Shown one piece after another: positions 59,296 to 64,000 of a stretch of 64,000 nt of DNA. The stretch is from Pseudomonadales bacterium. Its GTDB lineage: Bacteria > Pseudomonadota > Gammaproteobacteria > Pseudomonadales > Pseudohongiellaceae. The stretch lies in contig JAJDYJ010000039.1 in NCBI GenBank assembly GCA_022822865.1, forward strand, positions 86,103-150,102, given 5' to 3'. The position numbers were made by a program, and so were the translations under genes. The first letter of the stretch is position 1. The number at the start of each line of letters is the position of its first letter. The notes under the pieces are model-generated. The model had not been told where the DNA came from. It worked only from the letters and a program-made list of their open reading frames with translations, and made no database searches.

Positions 59296-60303
59296 ATGAA
59301 TCCGACTCATTCCGAAACGGCCTTGCGCAATTATCGCCGCGTGGCCCTGATAACCATCGCCGCGGTGTATTTCCTCATCCTGGTGGGCGCCACGGTGCGC
59401 GCTTCCGGGGCCGGTATGGGCTGCCCGGATTGGCCCACCTGTTTCGGGCGCTGGATTCCGCCGGTGAGCGAAGCGCAATTGCCGGCGAACTACCAGGAAA
59501 TCTACGCCGATCTCGGCTATGCCGAAACCCGCTTCAACGTCGTAAAGACCTGGACCGAATATCTCAATCGCCTGACCGGCGTCGCCATCGGCCTGCTGAT
59601 ACTGCTGACCGCCATCTATTCCTGGTCCTGCCGCCGATACGACCGCTGGATACCGCTGGCCTCGGTCGCGGCCTTGGTGATGGTGTCAATCCAGGGCTGG
59701 CTCGGCGCGCGCGTCGTCGGCTCCAATCTGCAACCCGGCATCATCACGATCCACATGTTGATGGCGCTGGCGATCGTCGGCGTATTGCTGTTCGGCTTTT
59801 TCCGCTCGAATCGGGAAATCATGGCCCGCCAGCCGATCGACGGCATCGACCCGCGCTTTGCCACATGGTTATACATCGTGCTTGGCTGCACCGTGTTGCA
59901 GGTAACGCTCGGCACCCAGGTACGCGAGATGACGGACTTCATCAGCCGCATGCAAGGCGAGGAAATGCGTTCGAGCTGGATCCAGGCCATGCCCTGGTTC
60001 TTCTACGTGCATCGCAGTTTCTCCGCGCTCGTGCTGCTGGCCAACGGCTGGCTGCTTTTCCTGTTGACCCGGTCCCTGGGCTGGGAGCACATACTTACGC
60101 GACTCACAGCCGCCACGTTCGTCGTGGTCGGAGTCGCGATCGTGTCCGGCGCCACGCTCGGCCACCTGGGCATGCCGGCCTTCGTCCAGCCCGCGCATCT
60201 GCTTGCCGCGTCGCTGCTGTTCGGATTGCAATTCCTGCTCTGGATGGGCTATCGTCAGGGATTCCGGTTGCTTTCCCATCGGGGTGACGGCCATCAAATC
60301 TGA
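59296..60303 (+). CDS. ctaA: Heme A synthase-like protein (COX15/CtaA family)
   Basis: The 335-residue membrane protein has about eight TM segments and the heme-ligand and signature residues of the CtaA/COX15 family: GATVRASGAGMGCPDWPTCF, EYLNRLTGVAIGLLIL, GWLGARVVGS, TIHMLMALAIV, a VHRSFSALVLLANG segment and PAHLLAASLLFGLQ. It converts heme O to heme A for cytochrome aa3-type oxidases. The ATG at 59296 fits best; TTG 59263 overlapping the MltB stop is an alternative. Partner cytochrome oxidase genes are outside the window. Its end overlaps the next frame by 20 bp. Confidence 0.9.
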   Translation: MNPTHSETALRNYRRVALITIAAVYFLILVGATVRASGAGMGCPDWPTCFGRWIPPVSEAQLPANYQEIYADLGYAETRFNVVKTWTEYLNRLTGVAIGLLILLTAIYSWSCRRYDRWIPLASVAALVMVSIQGWLGARVVGSNLQPGIITIHMLMALAIVGVLLFGFFRSNREIMARQPIDGIDPRFATWLYIVLGCTVLQVTLGTQVREMTDFISRMQGEEMRSSWIQAMPWFFYVHRSFSALVLLANGWLLFLLTRSLGWEHILTRLTAATFVVVGVAIVSGATLGHLGMPAFVQPAHLLAASLLFGLQFLLWMGYRQGFRLLSHRGDGHQI

Positions 60304-62449
60304 TTCTGCCTGCGGCGCCATCTCGGCGCTTTTCTTTTTTCTGCTCTGTTCCGGTGCGGCAGTGGGCCAGGACGATGGGGCCAACAGCGACGAAGACAGC
60401 ACCGTCAGTTATCCCGCCACCTATTTCAGCCAGTTCAATCCGGTTTCCGTGGACGACATGCTGTCCCGGATTCCGGGAATCGAACTGGTGCTCGAAACCT
60501 CGCGCGGCGGATTCGAGCGATTCAACCAGCAGGACCGTGGACTCGGCGGCAGTTCCCAGATTCTGATCGACGGCAAACGCCTGGCCGGCAAGGCCAACGA
60601 AGCGCGCGAGCAACTCGCGCGCATCGCGGCGGAAGAAGTCGATCACATCGAAATCATTCGCGGAACTTCCAGCGGCCTTGATGTGCAAAACGTGAGCCAG
60701 GTGGTGAACATCGTACTCAAGAGTTCCGCCGCCCGTTCAAGCATCGCCGCCCAGGCGGGCATGCAACGCTATACCGATGGCAATGTGGAACCCGAGGCGA
60801 CGATTTCGCTCACCGGCCAGCGCGAAAGACTGAACTATCTGATCAGCGCCAGTTCGCAGAGTTTTTACCGCGCCGAGGACAGTCTCGAGGTCAGCACTTA
60901 CCCCAATGGCGCCCTGAACGAAATCATCACTTTCGACCGGGTCGCGGATCAGAACGCCTACCGCTTCAATTCCAATCTGACCTACGACCTCGGCAGCGCC
61001 GACCGCATCGCCTTGAACGTGCTGTACAACCGTAACGATCCACCGAGTTCGCTCACGCGCAGCATCACGGATTACAACGGTGTCGCGCCATTGACCACCC
61101 GGGAACGGGAAGACGTGCCGGCGACCCAGTCCAACTGGGAAATCGGCGGCGATTACGAGCACATCTTCCTCGATGGTTCGCGTTACAAGTTGCTGTTCAT
61201 CGTCAACGACCGCGACAATGAGGTTCTGCGCGAGCGCTGGGAATTCGACGCCCCCGGCGAGGTAGAACGCAAGAATCTCTTTTTGCAGAACGCCAGCAGC
61301 TACCAGGAAAAGATCGTGCGCACTTCCTACACCTGGAGTTTCGGCGAAGGGCAGGGACTCGAACTCGGCGTGGAGGGCGCCCGCACGACGCAGGACACTT
61401 CGCTGAAACTCGGCCGCCCCCTGAACGGGCCGGCGGACCCTGAAGTCGGCGGGCTGGTGCGAATTCCGGTCGGCAACGCGGTTTCCACGGTCGAGGAAGA
61501 CCGTGTCGAGGCCTTTGCGGTACACAACTGGCGGCTGAACCCGCGCATGCGGCTCGAATCCTCGCTCATTGGCGAATTCTCGGAAATCACTCAGACCGGC
61601 GACGTCTACAACTCCCGGGATTTCCAGTTTCTCAAGCCGAAAGTCGATTTCCGCTACGACATCAGTCCAGCGCTGCAATTGCAGGCTTCGATCGAGAAAG
61701 TCGTTTCCCAGCTCAGCTTTGCCGATTTCTCCGCCAACACCAATCAGCGCGACGAAGACCAGGACACCATCGCCGGCAATCCGGAACTCGAACAGGAACA
61801 GATCTGGCAATACAGCGCGAACCTCGATTTCCGGCTGCCGAACGACGGCGGCGTACTCAGTTCGCGGCTGTTCTATTACGATGTGGGCAATTCCATCGGC
61901 CGCATCGAGTTGCATACGCCCGGTCCGCGATTGGCCGCGACCAACGGCAATGTCGGCAACGGCTCCATACTCGGCTTCAATTTCGACGCCAGCGTGCGGT
62001 TCGGCTTTCTCGGTCTGCCCCAGGCGCTGGCGACCTTCGGCCTGTTATTGCAGGACTCCGCCATCGACGACCCGCTGATCGGTATCGAACGCAAGGTCGT
62101 GCCCTATGACCGCGGCAGCTTTCGTCTCGGCTTCCGCCACGACGTTTCCAGGCTGGGACTGAATTACGGTTTCAACTACCGCGACCGCATCGGCGGTAAT
62201 CGCACACTGTTCGACATCGACAATGTGCTCTATCTGAATGCGCAAAGCGATCTGACGGTTTTCGTGGAAAAGAGCGGTATCGCCGGATTGACCTTCCGCC
62301 TGGAAGCGCGAAACCTGCGCGACCACGTCGAACGGCGCACGCGCTTCCGTTACTTCGGCTATTTGCGCGACCGTATGTTGCGCGAGACTGAAAACTTCGC
62401 GCTCACTACCGGATTGCAATTCGCCTTTTCGGTACGCGGCAACTTCTGA
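60284..62449 (+). CDS. TonB-dependent receptor-like outer-membrane protein
   Basis: The 721-residue protein has a signal peptide (ISALFFFLLCSGAAVGQ), a plug domain with VSVDDMLSRIPGIEL, GLGGSSQILIDGKRLAGK and IEIIRGTSSGLDVQNVSQVV, and a long barrel ending in FAFSVRGNF. It resembles receptors of the CirA/FepA kind and the putative haem/vitamin/sugar receptors of proteobacteria. The start is GTG 60284, inside the end of the heme A synthase-like gene, so expression may be coupled. The ligand is unknown. Neighbours (heme A synthase, alginate-export-like porin) do not settle it. Confidence 0.85.
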   Translation: MTAIKSDSACGAISALFFFLLCSGAAVGQDDGANSDEDSTVSYPATYFSQFNPVSVDDMLSRIPGIELVLETSRGGFERFNQQDRGLGGSSQILIDGKRLAGKANEAREQLARIAAEEVDHIEIIRGTSSGLDVQNVSQVVNIVLKSSAARSSIAAQAGMQRYTDGNVEPEATISLTGQRERLNYLISASSQSFYRAEDSLEVSTYPNGALNEIITFDRVADQNAYRFNSNLTYDLGSADRIALNVLYNRNDPPSSLTRSITDYNGVAPLTTREREDVPATQSNWEIGGDYEHIFLDGSRYKLLFIVNDRDNEVLRERWEFDAPGEVERKNLFLQNASSYQEKIVRTSYTWSFGEGQGLELGVEGARTTQDTSLKLGRPLNGPADPEVGGLVRIPVGNAVSTVEEDRVEAFAVHNWRLNPRMRLESSLIGEFSEITQTGDVYNSRDFQFLKPKVDFRYDISPALQLQASIEKVVSQLSFADFSANTNQRDEDQDTIAGNPELEQEQIWQYSANLDFRLPNDGGVLSSRLFYYDVGNSIGRIELHTPGPRLAATNGNVGNGSILGFNFDASVRFGFLGLPQALATFGLLLQDSAIDDPLIGIERKVVPYDRGSFRLGFRHDVSRLGLNYGFNYRDRIGGNRTLFDIDNVLYLNAQSDLTVFVEKSGIAGLTFRLEARNLRDHVERRTRFRYFGYLRDRMLRETENFALTTGLQFAFSVRGNF

Positions 62450-62457
62450 CCGCCCGC

Positions 62458-63798
62458 TCAGAACGTGAATACCAGGCCAAGGTAGCCGTAGCGGGTGTTT
62501 TCCTCGAACAGTCCGTGGCCGTTCAGCAGAACCGCCCCGGTGTCCAATTGCAAGTTGCCGGGGACCACATCCCAGCGGATACGGAATTCGAGGTGCTGGC
62601 CAAGGTAGTCGCCGGATTCTCCGCTTCGGTCCCACATCCGCGTGCGGCCCCAGAAATCGCGCGCTTGCGCGAGCCAGAAGTGTCGGTAGGAAACCATGAC
62701 GTTGAGGTCGGGCCGGGGTTCGGCGAACAGGCGGATTCCCGGAGTGACGAGGTTCGAGCGGCTGAAGGGCTGGTACAAGCCCACCATGCCGAACTCGAAC
62801 GTCGTCACGCCGAACAGCGAATCGAAACGGCCGTTTTCCAGGTCATACGGATCCTCGTCGCCGCTGGCGTAATCGAATTCCAGCACCGCGCGCACCGAGT
62901 TGGGAAAGCTGTAGCCCAGCGCGGCATAGTGAAAATGTGCGCGATGTTCCAGCAAGGGCCGGAACGCGGCCTTCTCGATTCTGCTGTCGCCGAATTGCAG
63001 CATCGATTCAATCTCGAAATCGAACTCCCCGCTTGCCGCCGGCTTGCGCAGGCGCAGGCCCGTGGTATGGATGCGCCGGTCGCGGGTGGCGACTCCCGGC
63101 CTGTCGGTCTCGCGCAAGTAAAAATAGAAGAAGTCGGTATCGAACGGTGCGCTCGATGGTAGCAAGGTGTAACTGGCGGCGAAAAATCGCTGGGCGTCGC
63201 TTGACTGGTCCGTGATCCGTTCGTTGTCCAGCAGGCCGAGCCGGTCGGACGGCAGCCTGCGGATTACCTGGGACCCCAGCAAGCGCACCAGGGCGCCTCT
63301 CTCCAGTGGCTGAATCCACTCGAATCCGTCAAAGGCGTTGATGGCGTTGCGAAACCGATTGCGGGCGAGAAAGCGGCGGCTGCCCCAATCGGTAGTCAGG
63401 CGGCCGAGGCGGATGCTGCCGTCGCGGGGCAGATCGAACTTGAGCGTCGCTTGCAACACCTCCAGCGCGTTGAAGGCCGTATTCGTTACGAAGGCGTCGT
63501 CGTCGGCCAGTTGCTGGCGCGCGTCGTAGAGTTCGAGTTGCGCCTCGACGCCTCCGCTCCGGTAACGGGCGTCGAGTATCGTGCGCTGGATGATCATGCT
63601 GTCATCGGGACTGGAGCCGGCGCGCGGATTGTCGCTGATCGACTCGAAACGGCTGCCGTGCACCAGGCCGATGCTGAAACCTTCCGGCGGCGCAAGCGCA
63701 TCCTGAATCCGCCAGGGCGCTTCGGCTGCGTTTGCCCAGTTTACGGCGCCCGCCAGTAGAGCGCACCAAATAACCGCCCAGCGATTGATTGCTGACAT
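62458..63798 (-). CDS. Alginate-export-type outer-membrane porin
   Basis: The 446-residue product has a signal peptide (MSAINRWAVIWCALLAGAVN) and a long amphipathic barrel with the motifs of the alginate export family (AlgE type): IRLGRLTTDWGSRRFLARNR, FEWIQPLERGALV, YASGDEDPYDLENGRFDSLF, FGMVGLYQPFSRSNLVTPGI, and ends GYLGLVFTF. In other bacteria this family exports or admits acidic polysaccharides and other anions. Start ATG 63798; the frame runs 14 codons further upstream. It is convergent with the TonB receptor (8-bp gap). Its substrate is not determined. Confidence 0.75.
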   Translation of the reverse strand: MSAINRWAVIWCALLAGAVNWANAAEAPWRIQDALAPPEGFSIGLVHGSRFESISDNPRAGSSPDDSMIIQRTILDARYRSGGVEAQLELYDARQQLADDDAFVTNTAFNALEVLQATLKFDLPRDGSIRLGRLTTDWGSRRFLARNRFRNAINAFDGFEWIQPLERGALVRLLGSQVIRRLPSDRLGLLDNERITDQSSDAQRFFAASYTLLPSSAPFDTDFFYFYLRETDRPGVATRDRRIHTTGLRLRKPAASGEFDFEIESMLQFGDSRIEKAAFRPLLEHRAHFHYAALGYSFPNSVRAVLEFDYASGDEDPYDLENGRFDSLFGVTTFEFGMVGLYQPFSRSNLVTPGIRLFAEPRPDLNVMVSYRHFWLAQARDFWGRTRMWDRSGESGDYLGQHLEFRIRWDVVPGNLQLDTGAVLLNGHGLFEENTRYGYLGLVFTF

Positions 63799-63944
63799 GC
63801 GTTGCAAACCTTGCGGCAATTGGAAATTCCAGCGGCGCAAGATGGTACTTCAGTTCCCCAACCATTGCGAACGCCGATCATGGGACACCCAGTTCCGCAC
63901 AATGTGAGTCGCAGCCGGGTGGCGGGGGTGCGGCGGGCGTGTGA

Positions 63945-64000
63945 GGCATGGATGCCGAACGCGGAGCCTACAGGGACGTATTTACGGCGTCCGCCGCACC
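63945..64000. repeat. Intergenic hairpin repeat at window end
   Basis: The terminal sequence contains GGCAT-GG-ATGCC (63945-63956) and GGACG...CGTCC with TATTTACGG between (63974-63992), and GCGGAGCCTACAGGGACG. This combination resembles the dispersed palindromic repeats of many gammaproteobacteria. It is cut by the window edge, and no gene is supported at 63841-64000. Confidence 0.5.

Noticed and set aside
1..64000. CRISPR arrays and insertion sequences
   Set aside because: No regularly spaced repeats, cas genes, or transposase genes with terminal inverted repeats were seen.

Overview
The window looks like a GC-rich gammaproteobacterial chromosome segment (by eye; not computed). TonB-dependent receptors, porin-like outer-membrane proteins, lipoboxes, Tat signals, a lytic transglycosylase and molybdate transport mark it as Gram-negative. 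Many CaiB-type CoA-transferases, MFS carriers and exported hydrolases suggest an oligotrophic heterotroph, possibly marine. I cannot fix the order or genus from sequence alone.

1-8.4 kb: the end of a TonB-dependent receptor with a DUF3237 protein, then a cluster resembling itaconate/C5-dicarboxylyl-CoA degradation (CaiB transferase, MaoC/HTD2-type hydratase, small MaoC protein, CitE-type lyase, acyl-CoA dehydrogenase, MFS carrier). 8.4-27 kb: a probable aromatic-acid catabolic island with an exported metallo-hydrolase, a LysR regulator, two ACS-type MFS carriers, a tartrate/malate dehydrogenase, enoyl-CoA hydratase, flavin monooxygenase, large TonB receptor, exported intradiol dioxygenase, second metallo-hydrolase, double alpha/beta hydrolase, GST, CaiB transferase, carboxymuconolactone-decarboxylase-like protein and PDC-hydrolase-like amidohydrolase. 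A near-identical 22-bp AT-rich element lies in both divergent promoter regions of this island and probably ties it to one regulator.

27-38 kb: alanine dehydrogenase, a third metallo-hydrolase, a Sel1 protein, tRNA-Arg(ACG), an exported amidohydrolase, an exported HpcH/HpaI-type aldolase, and beside it a GrdB-like gene with an in-frame TGA in a U-x-x-C context followed by a SECIS-like hairpin: a probable selenoprotein. A DUF2161 protein, epoxide hydrolase, methyltransferase, Tat-exported class V aminotransferase and CaiB transferase follow.

38-45 kb: a possible defence region. A PIN/Phd toxin-antitoxin pair is divergent from a class II Fic gene, followed by a compact four-gene envelope operon: a 4-TM coiled-coil protein, a VWA-like lipoprotein, a MotA/ZorA-like channel with a long tail, and a MotB/ZorB-like protein with an unknown C-terminal domain. 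I do not recognise this combination as a named system; it is the best candidate for an undescribed one.

45-64 kb: a collapsed duplicate of the nearby DUF5916/methyltransferase pair, a nitrilase-like lipoprotein without the catalytic Cys, the intact DUF5916 and methyltransferase genes, a LiaF-histidine kinase-LytTR operon, a 50-residue membrane protein, PhoD, modABC, a class I amidotransferase, an MltB-type transglycosylase, a heme A synthase-like protein, a second TonB receptor and an alginate-export-like porin. The window ends in a hairpin repeat. Much of the enzyme content carries signal peptides, suggesting unusually rich periplasmic metabolism.
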